Part shown: one piece after another, positions 1 through 5,644 of the stretch
Layout of the letters: every line of letters begins with the position of its first letter
Numbering within the stretch: position 1 is the first letter of the stretch
Assembly: GCA_030150045.1 (NCBI GenBank)
Contig: JASLGM010000005.1
Location: forward strand, 1 to 10,296
Direction of reading: 5' to 3'
Origin: Taishania sp.
GTDB taxonomy: Bacteria; Bacteroidota; Bacteroidia; Flavobacteriales_D; Crocinitomicaceae
Length of the DNA: 10,296 nucleotides
The notes under the pieces: generated by a model
Told to the model about the DNA's origin: nothing
Database searches by the model: none
What the model saw: only the letters and a program-made list of their open reading frames with translations
Translations under genes and position numbers: made by a program

Positions 1-6
1 TGAAGA

Positions 7-35
7 AAGGATGGTCGGATGGCCATCCTTTTTTT
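7..35 (+). terminator. Intrinsic terminator of an upstream + strand unit
   Basis: An 8-bp perfect stem pairs 7-14 (AAGGATGG) with 23-30 (CCATCCTT) around an 8-base loop, followed by a T run to 35. This is the standard form of a Rho-independent terminator on the + strand. It implies a gene or RNA that ends just left of the window; the TGA at 1-3 could be its stop codon, but one codon is not evidence. Confidence 0.8.
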
Positions 36-284
36 ATGTTGAAAATGTTTGTTTCAATAAGAAAGAAAAATGTGAATAGAGGAGGAGGATTTCCGGCCCG
101 GCGGAGGGTGATAGCTGTTTGCGGTGTTGCCTTCAGTTGCCATTTTTGTGGTTGCGACCTTGGGAGCACACCAGAAAAAGGAAAGCAAGGTAAGGAAAAC
201 ACAAAAACACTAAAACCTGTAGACGGAAATGCCGGCAAAAGAAAAGACCACCTATTGGGTAGCTAATTTGAATGTTTGAAATTA
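36..284. other. Intergenic stretch with a GC-rich core, no convincing gene
   Basis: About 250 bases separate the terminator from the stop of the 134-residue gene. The part around 79-140 is clearly richer in G and C than its surroundings (for example CCGGCCCGGCGGAGGG at 93-108). A 76-codon frame starts at 36, but its product is low-complexity, rich in basic residues and shaped like no family I know, so I do not call it. The segment shares short words with the intergenic element near 5700-5840 (CCTTCAGTTGC here against CCTTCGGTTGC there; GGTAGCTAA at 256-264 in inverted orientation). Both could be decayed copies of one dispersed non-coding repeat. I see no clear terminator for the - strand gene ending at 285. 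Confidence 0.4.
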
Positions 285-689
285 TTATTTGTTTTCCTCC
301 ATTTCCCACGGCCCAGTGATGTGGTAGATTTCTCCGTCAACGTCTTTCCATTCTATGAACCAATCACCTTCATATTTATTGGTTTTTTGGTTCCATTCGC
401 CTTCATAAACGACGGAATGTCCGGGTGATTTTTTGTCGATAATTAGTTCGCCTTTTTCGTCACTTCCAAAGAAATAAGGATAATTTTTTGTGAAACGGAT
501 GAATTCGTCTTCGAAAACACCTTCAATTTCCGGTTGGCAATTGGCTAATTTTTCAAAATCCTCGTCTTGTGCATGACCTTGAAAAAGGATGTCGTTAACG
601 GTGGCTTTTATATTGAAATTTTCAGACGGACTGATTTGATTTTTATCGAGTAAGTAGGCGAAATTCACCTTCCATTCTTTTGTTTTCAT
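285..689 (-). CDS. Uncharacterised 134-residue protein
   Basis: I do not recognise this protein. I chose the ATG at 689 because the frame's longer start at 752 would overlap the end of the preceding gene by 59 bases. The ATG at 689 lies four bases past that gene's TAA, the tight spacing usual for translationally linked genes. The product (MKTKEWKVNF...) has no signal peptide or membrane segment and is acidic. It is rich in aromatic residues toward the C-terminus (VVYEGEW, EGDWFIEW, TGPWEME), which suggests a small beta-rich soluble domain. It is the last gene before the left intergenic stretch and is probably co-transcribed with the TM1410/GH114-like lipoprotein. A cytosolic product downstream of an exported one gives no clear functional clue. 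Confidence 0.75.
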   Translation of the reverse strand: MKTKEWKVNFAYLLDKNQISPSENFNIKATVNDILFQGHAQDEDFEKLANCQPEIEGVFEDEFIRFTKNYPYFFGSDEKGELIIDKKSPGHSVVYEGEWNQKTNKYEGDWFIEWKDVDGEIYHITGPWEMEENK

Positions 690-693
690 GGTA

Positions 694-1635
694 TTATTTG
701 TTGTGATATAATGTGTAAAACGCTTCGATATTGTCGAGATAAACTCCGTCAAAATGAGCGTTTAATATTTTGTAAAGATAAGCGTTTTCATTTCCAAAAA
801 TGATGTTTTGCCATTCCGGATTCCAGAATTGCACCCAATATTCATCGTTATATCCGTCGTATTTTTTTTGAATCCATTTAGGGTTGTGTAGTTTCCATTT
901 TTTTTGCCAATAATACCTAAATTTTTCGACTGAACCAATGTTCATATAGGCAATTACAAGACGTTTAGCTCCGTTTGCTTTGTGTTGTATTTGTTGTAAC
1001 TCTTGTTCTGTAAACATCTCGTCTTCAAAGAATAAGTCGATCATTACTACGTCGTAATTTGTCGAAGCGATTGCGGAAAGAAAGGACGATTTATAGCTGT
1101 AATTATCTGAATTTATTAGATAGAGGTAATTTTTTGCATCCTCTAATTTGAGAATGTTATTGGCGTTTTCATGCGTTGGAATAGCAGGGATTTCTTTATA
1201 ATGGTAGTTTGATTTTATGCGAGGGAAGCACAAGAACCCTTCGTTTTTATTCTTCTGAACCGCATCATTTACATGTTGCGAATCATTAATAAACTCAGAA
1301 ACCATGATAGGTTTGTGAGGGGCTAATTTTCGGAGCATGTCTAATTTGTAGCTGTCCAATTTTTCTTTACCATCGTAAAACAACTCTTCGATCCCATATC
1401 CATCAATGGCATTTAAATAGGCCATATTTAAGGGGTTTTCAGGATTTATATCCTCAAAAATAGTTTCGATACCGTTTTGTGGAATGATAATAAAATTGGG
1501 GGAGATTGTTTTCGCGTATGCCGAAATAGATTGCACAAAAGCTTGCATTTTCCTTCCTGCATCATTTGTTTTTTTTTCTTTGTTACAAGACGATAGACCG
1601 CCAATTAGGCAGGCAACTAAAAAGAGTTTTCTCAT
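694..1635 (-). CDS. TM1410/GH114-like putative glycosidase lipoprotein, apparently circularly permuted
   Basis: The N-terminus is a lipoprotein signal: MRKLF, a hydrophobic core and lipobox LSSC with the lipidated Cys at 17. The body matches the MJ1477/TM1410 TIM-barrel family, related to GH114 endo-alpha-1,4-polygalactosaminidases. Recognisable blocks are AGRKM (26-30), IIPQNG (50-55), DGYGIEELFYD (78-88), DVVMIDLF (195-202), RLVIAYMNIGSVEKFRYYW (225-243), WVQFWNPEW (267-275) and FDGVYLDNIEAF (295-306). In TM1410, as I recall it, the blocks from VID through AYVNIG to YLD come first, and AARKM, IIPQNG and ENLFY follow. Here the order is reversed. The protein ends just after YLDNIEAF and begins, after the signal, at the AGRKM helix, so the halves look swapped at one loop. 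Full length (313 aa) argues against truncation. Likely role: envelope-anchored hydrolysis of a glycan; substrate and activity are unproven. Confidence 0.75.
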   Translation of the reverse strand: MRKLFLVACLIGGLSSCNKEKKTNDAGRKMQAFVQSISAYAKTISPNFIIIPQNGIETIFEDINPENPLNMAYLNAIDGYGIEELFYDGKEKLDSYKLDMLRKLAPHKPIMVSEFINDSQHVNDAVQKNKNEGFLCFPRIKSNYHYKEIPAIPTHENANNILKLEDAKNYLYLINSDNYSYKSSFLSAIASTNYDVVMIDLFFEDEMFTEQELQQIQHKANGAKRLVIAYMNIGSVEKFRYYWQKKWKLHNPKWIQKKYDGYNDEYWVQFWNPEWQNIIFGNENAYLYKILNAHFDGVYLDNIEAFYTLYHNK

Positions 1636-1680
1636 ATATTTATGAACACAAACAAGTTGTAATTATTGTTTGATTGTGCA

Positions 1681-1688
1681 CAAAATTA
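1681..1688 (-). promoter_or_regulatory. Candidate Bacteroidota -7 box for the TM1410-like lipoprotein gene
   Basis: The - strand reads TAATTTTG, an exact fit to TAnnTTTG, about 46 bases before the ATG at 1635. No good TTG -33 box is visible upstream, so this is a half-site only. If real, the lipoprotein gene can be transcribed separately from the SMR gene 96 bases upstream. Confidence 0.4.
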
Positions 1689-1731
1689 CGTTTTTGGATT
1701 GATGTTTATATGAGAAAATCTAAAATGCTTC

Positions 1732-2067
1732 TTATCCTTCATGTGTAGATACTAATTTAAGACCAATAATGGATGCAATTAGGGTGGAAATAAAGAATAT
1801 ACGCCAGAAGCTTGCAGGATCTTTGAAGACAAATATCCCCATAAGAACGGTTCCGACTGCTCCAATTCCTGTCCAAACAGCATATGCGGTTCCTATTGGT
1901 AGTCCTTGAACGGCTTTCATAAGTAATCCCATGCTTAGAACAAGAGAAACAAAAAAGCCTCCATACCACATGTACATTTCTGTTCCAGTTGTTTCTTTCG
2001 TTTTACCAAGGCATGAGGTGAAAGCCACTTCGAATAGTCCAGCGATGATTAAGATAATCCAATTCAT
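1732..2067 (-). CDS. SMR family exporter, SugE/Gdx-like
   Basis: At 111 residues with four predicted membrane helices, this has the size and shape of small multidrug resistance proteins, which work as dual-topology dimers exchanging protons for a cationic substrate in the inner membrane. The essential Glu is E13 (AGLFEV). The segment PIGTAYAVWTGIGAVG (57-72) is the hallmark of the family and is closest to the SugE/Gdx branch, whose characterised members export guanidinium. After E13 the sequence reads FEVAFTSCLGKTKE where classical SugE has EVVWAVGLK. The Trp two or three positions beyond the Glu is therefore Phe, and the substrate should not be assumed to be guanidinium. It follows the Crp/Fnr gene by 69 bases; I see no guanidine riboswitch in that gap, only a weak promoter-like TTAATTTG on the - strand (2082-2089). 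The regulator next door may control it. Confidence 0.88.
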   Translation of the reverse strand: MNWIILIIAGLFEVAFTSCLGKTKETTGTEMYMWYGGFFVSLVLSMGLLMKAVQGLPIGTAYAVWTGIGAVGTVLMGIFVFKDPASFWRIFFISTLIASIIGLKLVSTHEG

Positions 2068-2136
2068 GATTTAATTTTTGACAAATTAAGGCATAGTGCA
2101 ATTGATTTCCTTTTACAAATGATAAAAAAAATGAGG

Positions 2137-2703
2137 TTAGTGTGTAATTGATGCACGGATTCTACTTAAACTCACTTGGGTTATGCCTAGAAAAGAGGCA
2201 ATGTAACCTAGTTGTACACGTTGAATGAGGTCAGGACGGGAGTTAAGTAGGTTTAAGTATCTTTCTTTTGCTGTTTTGAACTGTAATTCAATTAGGCGTT
2301 CTTCGGTTTTTATGAGCTCTTTTTCAGCAAATTTGCGCCCCCAATTAGCAATTTCTATATCTTTTAAATATAAGCTTTGTAACGTGTCTGTTTGTATTTT
2401 GTAAAGTGACATATCTTCAAGCGCTTCAATGTTTTCGTAAGAATGCTCTTTGTTTACATAGCTTTTCATGGATAACAAGAAGTCACCTTCAGTGCCAAAC
2501 CAAAACGTTACATCGGCACTCTCTTTTTGTGCGTATGCGCGAGCAACTCCTTTTTTGATGAAATAGAACACGTTTTCAGGCTTGTTAGCAAGGAAAAGTA
2601 GAGTCCCTTTTTTACATTTCACTTCGGTAATTGCTTCCGTAAGTTTTGCTTTTGCCTTAATAGAAATGGGATAAATACTATCAATTATAAGTTCTATTTC
2701 CAT
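2137..2703 (-). CDS. Crp/Fnr family transcriptional regulator
   Basis: A 188-residue protein with an N-terminal cyclic-nucleotide-binding-type beta barrel (about 25-110, including GTLLFLANKPENVFYFIKKG and YENIEALEDMSLYKI). A long dimerisation helix follows (about 115-150), then a C-terminal helix-turn-helix (about 162-185, LGYIASFLGITQVSLSRIRA). The phosphate-binding cassette of true CRP (GE...RSA) is not visible, and there is no Cys cluster as in Fnr, so the ligand is unknown and may not be cAMP. Many Bacteroidota encode such short Crp-like proteins beside a transporter or DinB gene. The ATG follows the DinB gene's TAA with no gap (TAAATG on the - strand), so the two are almost certainly translated from one mRNA. 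The downstream SMR exporter is the obvious candidate target. Confidence 0.9.
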   Translation of the reverse strand: MEIELIIDSIYPISIKAKAKLTEAITEVKCKKGTLLFLANKPENVFYFIKKGVARAYAQKESADVTFWFGTEGDFLLSMKSYVNKEHSYENIEALEDMSLYKIQTDTLQSLYLKDIEIANWGRKFAEKELIKTEERLIELQFKTAKERYLNLLNSRPDLIQRVQLGYIASFLGITQVSLSRIRASITH

Positions 2704-3225
2704 TTATTGTTTTTTGGAATCATTGTATTCTTGACTTTTCCCTTTGGGAATGGTCAAAGACATCCAATTGTTATCAGCTTGCATTTTACCTAAAGTAACC
2801 ATCTGACCAACGTGATAGCTGTAATGTGCAAGTTGCCTATTTAAAGCTTCAAAAACAGTATGATCTTCTCCTCTAATTGTGATTATTTTTTCAAGGTCAT
2901 TCGAAGTTAACTTATCGACAGCTTGAAAAGTACAGGACCAACCTTTTTCCCAAATATCCATTAACTGATCGTACGAAATACGATTATCCTCTTCAAATTC
3001 TGCATCTCTATTTCTGTTACTTTTCTCACCATCGGAGGTAAGGAAATCTGTGAAACGAGAAAGCATATTTCCTCCCAGATGTTGAATAAGGATGGCAATA
3101 CTGTTACTTTCTTCGTTGAATTTCCAATGTAATTGATGTTCATCGAGCTGCACAAGCGTGCGGTCACCTATTGATTTATAATACATAAATAGGTTTCTTA
3201 CATTTATTATATAGCTTGTTTTCAT
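2704..3225 (-). CDS. DinB superfamily protein (DUF1572-like)
   Basis: The 173-residue sequence fits the DinB/YfiT-like four-helix bundle. It has an N-terminal helix with a Tyr-rich motif, H49 in AILIQHLGGNM, and the late HYSYHVGQ motif giving H134 and H138. These three His residues form the usual metal site of the fold. LIQHLGGNM, RFTDFLTSDGEK and HVGQMVTLGK resemble DUF1572 proteins, as in Bacillus and Bacteroidota. Despite the name, the family is not DNA polymerase IV; most members are of unknown function, some being thiol transferases. It lies 11 bases after the AI-2E gene and abuts the Crp/Fnr gene, so it probably belongs to that operon. There is no signal peptide, so it is cytosolic. The specific reaction cannot be told from sequence. 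Confidence 0.88.
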   Translation of the reverse strand: MKTSYIINVRNLFMYYKSIGDRTLVQLDEHQLHWKFNEESNSIAILIQHLGGNMLSRFTDFLTSDGEKSNRNRDAEFEEDNRISYDQLMDIWEKGWSCTFQAVDKLTSNDLEKIITIRGEDHTVFEALNRQLAHYSYHVGQMVTLGKMQADNNWMSLTIPKGKSQEYNDSKKQ

Positions 3226-3236
3226 AGGAGGAAATT

Positions 3237-4397
3237 TTAGGAAGATTTGTCGTCTGAAGATGATGGTGTTTGTTCATCTTCGTTTTCCAACTTGATATCT
3301 GAATCTGAATCTTTTTTGGAGTAGATAGATAAAACCTTATTCCAATCAAATGTTTTAGGGATGTTGTCACCTATAATATATCCATAAGGTTGTAACCCTT
3401 TCGTATTATCAAAAATCACTTTTAGAATGGCCAATACAGGAATTGCTAGGAACATGCCTGGAATCCCCGCAAGTGAACCACCGATAATTACTCCAACCAT
3501 AGAGGCCAATGCGTTCACCGATACTTTAGAACCGACAATTTTTGGTTGAAGAATATTATTATCAATAAATTGCACCACCACATTTACAAGTAGTACCCAA
3601 ACAATCGGCATTAAGTCGTCTCCTGTTACTAAAGTTAATAAGCAAGAAATAATACATGAAATGATGATTCCGATATAAGGAATCAAGTTTAAAAGCCCAG
3701 TCATTAAGCCCAAGAATACATAATATTTAACCCCGATTGCCGCGTATCCAATACCAGTTAATAAAGAAACTGCAACAACCTGCATTCCTAATCCCACAAT
3801 ATAACTACGAACTACACTTTTAATTTGCTCTAAGATGTGTTGTATGATTTCAAAATCACGATCAGGAACCAATTGAATAATAAAACTTAATAGCAAAGAG
3901 CGATAAACGAGAATTAGAAATGTGAAAATGGGAATAAGTACAACATACATAAAGCTATTTGTAATCGAACCTAGTGAGGAAAAGGAGAGCATTTGACTAC
4001 CGTTTAAGAAATCCTCCAAAACTTTGTTTTGATCGGCTACCTTCACACCAAATTGACTTTGGATAAACCCTTGAAGCGTTTCTATATGATGTTCAATGTT
4101 TTCCATTATTTTTGGAATGTCATCGACAAAGTTAGCGACTTGGAATCCCATAAACGTGACAATGCCTAGTAAGGACAGCGCAGCAACAATTACGACAAGA
4201 AAGACCGATATTAAATTCGGTATACGGAGTTTTTCGTTTAAGAACTTTGCAATAGGACGTAATAAGATTGCAATTAATAGCGCCATGATTAACGGTGCTA
4301 TAACATCAACAGCTAGATAGATGACCAAAAAGATCAGCGCAATGATAGTGAATGAAGCAGCATATCTCAGAACAGGAGCAAGGTTGTTTTTTTCCAT
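3237..4397 (-). CDS. AI-2E family transporter-like membrane protein
   Basis: At 386 residues this has the family's usual length and plan: two or three N-terminal helices (about 12-48 and 62-85), an amphipathic extracytoplasmic segment (about 88-145), then further helices to 330. The signatures GLLNLIPYIG (234-243) and FIDNNILQPKIVGSKVSVN (277-295), followed by a Gly-rich GGSLAGIPGMFLAIP stretch (306-320), are diagnostic of the AI-2E transporter family (PF01594, YdiK/PerM/TqsA relatives). The Asp/Ser-rich C-terminal tail (362-386) is cytoplasmic, low-complexity and specific to this lineage. Substrates of the family vary (TqsA for autoinducer-2 export, others for Na+/H+ exchange), so no substrate is assigned. 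It is probably the first gene of the - strand operon, with a promoter-like site at 4431-4463. Confidence 0.92.
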   Translation of the reverse strand: MEKNNLAPVLRYAASFTIIALIFLVIYLAVDVIAPLIMALLIAILLRPIAKFLNEKLRIPNLISVFLVVIVAALSLLGIVTFMGFQVANFVDDIPKIMENIEHHIETLQGFIQSQFGVKVADQNKVLEDFLNGSQMLSFSSLGSITNSFMYVVLIPIFTFLILVYRSLLLSFIIQLVPDRDFEIIQHILEQIKSVVRSYIVGLGMQVVAVSLLTGIGYAAIGVKYYVFLGLMTGLLNLIPYIGIIISCIISCLLTLVTGDDLMPIVWVLLVNVVVQFIDNNILQPKIVGSKVSVNALASMVGVIIGGSLAGIPGMFLAIPVLAILKVIFDNTKGLQPYGYIIGDNIPKTFDWNKVLSIYSKKDSDSDIKLENEDEQTPSSSDDKSS

Positions 4398-4430
4398 AAA
4401 TATGTATTAATGTATTTTGAGTATTCTAGT

Positions 4431-4463
4431 TAAAGATACGAAAGTGGTAAAAAAGGAAGCAAG
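4431..4463 (-). promoter_or_regulatory. Candidate promoter for the AI-2E operon
   Basis: On the - strand, TATCTTTA (4431-4438; one mismatch to TAnnTTTG) is preceded by CTTG (4460-4463) with a 21-base spacer, close to the Bacteroidota -33/-7 layout. It ends 33 bases before the ATG at 4397. Confidence 0.4.
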
Positions 4464-4507
4464 TTCTTGTTAATAAACTATAATTTAAGATTTTTATAGA
4501 AATCAAA

Positions 4508-4539
4508 TTTGATAGCCCGCATTTATCTCCTTATCTTAG
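4508..4539 (+). promoter_or_regulatory. Candidate promoter for the YtxH trio
   Basis: TTTG at 4508-4511 and TATCTTAG at 4532-4539 (one mismatch to TAnnTTTG) are separated by 20 bases, close to the usual spacing. Transcription would start near 4546, leaving a short leader before the ATG at 4578. It lies back to back with the promoter-like site of the AI-2E operon. Confidence 0.5.
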
Positions 4540-4577
4540 ACTAGTTAACAAAATTACTAACGATAAATAAAATCACT

Positions 4578-4898
4578 ATGTCAAAAAGTTCAAATGTAGT
4601 TATCGCTTTACTTGCTGGAGTTGCAGTTGGAGCAGGAGTAGGAATGTTATATGCACCAGCAAAGGGAAGCAAAACACGTAGAAAAATTAAAAACAAATGT
4701 GTAAGTGGGAAAAATCAATTGATTGATAAGTACGACGAAGTTTTAGGAAAAGTGAAAGGACGTTTCTCTAATTTATCCGATGATTTATCTGAAGGAATTG
4801 ATCAAATGGTAGAAGAAGGAAAACACTCTTCAGACCAAGTGATTAAAGCATTGGAAGATAAATTAGCAAAATTAAAAGCGGAAGTGAAGAAAGCTTAA
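4578..4898 (+). CDS. YtxH domain-containing protein
   Basis: A 106-residue protein with one N-terminal Gly/Ala-rich membrane helix (about 6-24, ALLAGVAVGAGVGMLYAP). Next comes the YtxH signature APAKGSKTRRKIKNK (about 26-40) and then a charged, largely helical tail likely to form a coiled coil (45-106). YtxH proteins (PF12732) are small membrane-anchored proteins linked with general stress and often annotated as gas vesicle-like; their biochemical role is not settled. It leads a + strand trio with the Holin-X-like protein 43 bases downstream and a small protein after that. This arrangement is common in Bacteroidota and suggests an envelope or stress function shared by the three. Confidence 0.88.
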   Translation: MSKSSNVVIALLAGVAVGAGVGMLYAPAKGSKTRRKIKNKCVSGKNQLIDKYDEVLGKVKGRFSNLSDDLSEGIDQMVEEGKHSSDQVIKALEDKLAKLKAEVKKA

Positions 4899-4941
4899 AA
4901 GTTTGTTTTAACTTTAGTTTTATTTACCTAAATAATCATTC

Positions 4942-5292
4942 ATGGCATACGAAGAACTGCGTGAAGATATAGAGCATCTTCAGGAAAACGCAAAAGAATA
5001 CATAAACTCCTCCGTAAAGTATTATAAGCTGTTAGGATTCAAAGTCATGACACGCTCCATTACCTTAATGGCGAAGTTTATTTTGGTAGCCTTTTGTGTG
5101 GCAATGTTGTTCTTGTTTGGTTCATTCGCCTTAGCATTTTGCTTAGGGAAATGGTTGGATAATTATGCCTTTGGATTCTTAATCGTAGCAGGTATATACT
5201 TGATCATCGGATTGATTGTTTCTCTTGTAAAAAGAAGTGTCCTTGAAGGAAGTATTCTTAAGAAATTCTCCGAAATCTTCTTTAACGACTAA
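4942..5292 (+). CDS. Holin-X-like (Phage_holin_3_6 type) membrane protein
   Basis: A 116-residue protein with an amphipathic N-terminal helix (1-35, EELREDIEHLQENAKEYINSS), two membrane helices (about 41-69 and 76-96) and a short basic and amphipathic C-terminus (97-116). This is the pattern of the Actinobacterial Holin-X / putative superfamily III holin family (PF07332), which in Bacteroidota is a chromosomal envelope protein rather than part of a prophage; no phage gene is nearby. The start at 4942 gives the N-terminal helix that precedes the membrane hairpin in the family. It ends 12 bases before the next gene. Confidence 0.8.
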   Translation: MAYEELREDIEHLQENAKEYINSSVKYYKLLGFKVMTRSITLMAKFILVAFCVAMLFLFGSFALAFCLGKWLDNYAFGFLIVAGIYLIIGLIVSLVKRSVLEGSILKKFSEIFFND

Positions 5293-5304
5293 AATTTTTG
5301 AGAC

Positions 5305-5556
5305 ATGAAGAAACAAAGAATATACAACTCCTATGAAGAGATAAATAGAGATCTTGCTATTTATAAGTTAGAACAAGAAATCTATTTGACCAAAATGAAA
5401 AATGACGTTTCCCATATTCAAGATGGATTAAAACCCAAAAATCTTGTTGCAGGATTTTTAGGCGTTAGATCCGATGGCGGAGGAAATTGGTTCTCTAGAA
5501 CAGCTTTAGCACTTTTGCCGTGGACAGCCAGAACCGTTTGGAAAATGTTTAGATAA
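5305..5556 (+). CDS. Small conserved-type protein, third gene of the YtxH trio
   Basis: An 83-residue basic protein that opens MKKQRIYNSYEEINRDLAIYKLEQEI. A charged helical segment (about 9-38) is followed by a hinge (KPKNLVAGFLG), a Gly-rich turn (SDGGGNW, about 57-63) and a hydrophobic C-terminal helix ending in Arg (TALALLPWTARTVWKMFR). The YNSYEEINRDL opening resembles small proteins found beside YtxH and Holin-X genes in Flavobacteriia (DUF6327-like, from memory, not verified). The terminal helix is short and ends in basic residues, so peripheral membrane association is plausible. It is 12 bases from the Holin-X-like gene and is followed by a strong terminator, so it closes the operon. 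Confidence 0.75.
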   Translation: MKKQRIYNSYEEINRDLAIYKLEQEIYLTKMKNDVSHIQDGLKPKNLVAGFLGVRSDGGGNWFSRTALALLPWTARTVWKMFR

Positions 5557-5615
5557 CACAACAACTGGAAGAAGATCAAGAGTAAGAATCTTTGGTCCAT
5601 GCAAATCTTTAAAAG

Positions 5616-5644
5616 GAGTGAACATCTGTTCGCTCTTTTTTTTT
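5616..5644 (+). terminator. Intrinsic terminator of the YtxH trio
   Basis: GAGTGAAC (5616-5623) pairs with GTTCGCTC (5628-5635), with one G-T wobble, around a four-base loop, and a nine-base T run follows (5636-5644). It lies 59 bases after the stop of the small third gene. Confidence 0.88.

Noticed and set aside
150..173. tRNA 3'-end-like string (GGTTGCGACC...GAGCACACCA)
   Set aside because: No acceptor, D or anticodon arm can be folded upstream and the T-loop lacks TTCGA, so it is not a tRNA.
690..752. N-terminal extension of the 134-residue protein (start at 752)
   Set aside because: It would overlap the conserved C-terminus of the upstream lipoprotein (DNIEAF region); the ATG at 689 sits just after that gene's stop.
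1757..1969. 70-codon - strand frame inside the SMR gene
   Set aside because: It is an alternate-frame shadow of a well-supported transporter and its product is Arg/Cys-rich noise.
2068..2136. Possible guanidine riboswitch upstream of the SugE-like gene
   Set aside because: The 69-base gap shows neither paired hairpins with ACGR loops nor the conserved guanidine-I core, and is mostly A/T.
3226..3235. AGGAGGAAA resembling a ribosome binding site
   Set aside because: It is on the + strand while both flanking genes are on the - strand, and no + strand frame of note follows it.
2961..3370. Two - strand frames (2961-3167 and 3176-3370) over the DinB and AI-2E genes
   Set aside because: Both overlap strongly supported genes in another frame and resemble no family.
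4096..4320. 74-codon + strand frame inside the AI-2E gene
   Set aside because: Antisense shadow of conserved membrane helices; no promoter or family match.
4942..5292. Phage lysis holin, implying a prophage
   Set aside because: The protein is of the chromosomal Holin-X type beside YtxH, and no endolysin, structural or integrase gene is present.
5418..5600. 60-codon - strand frame opposite the third trio gene
   Set aside because: Antisense to a gene with good start, spacing and terminator, so it is a shadow.
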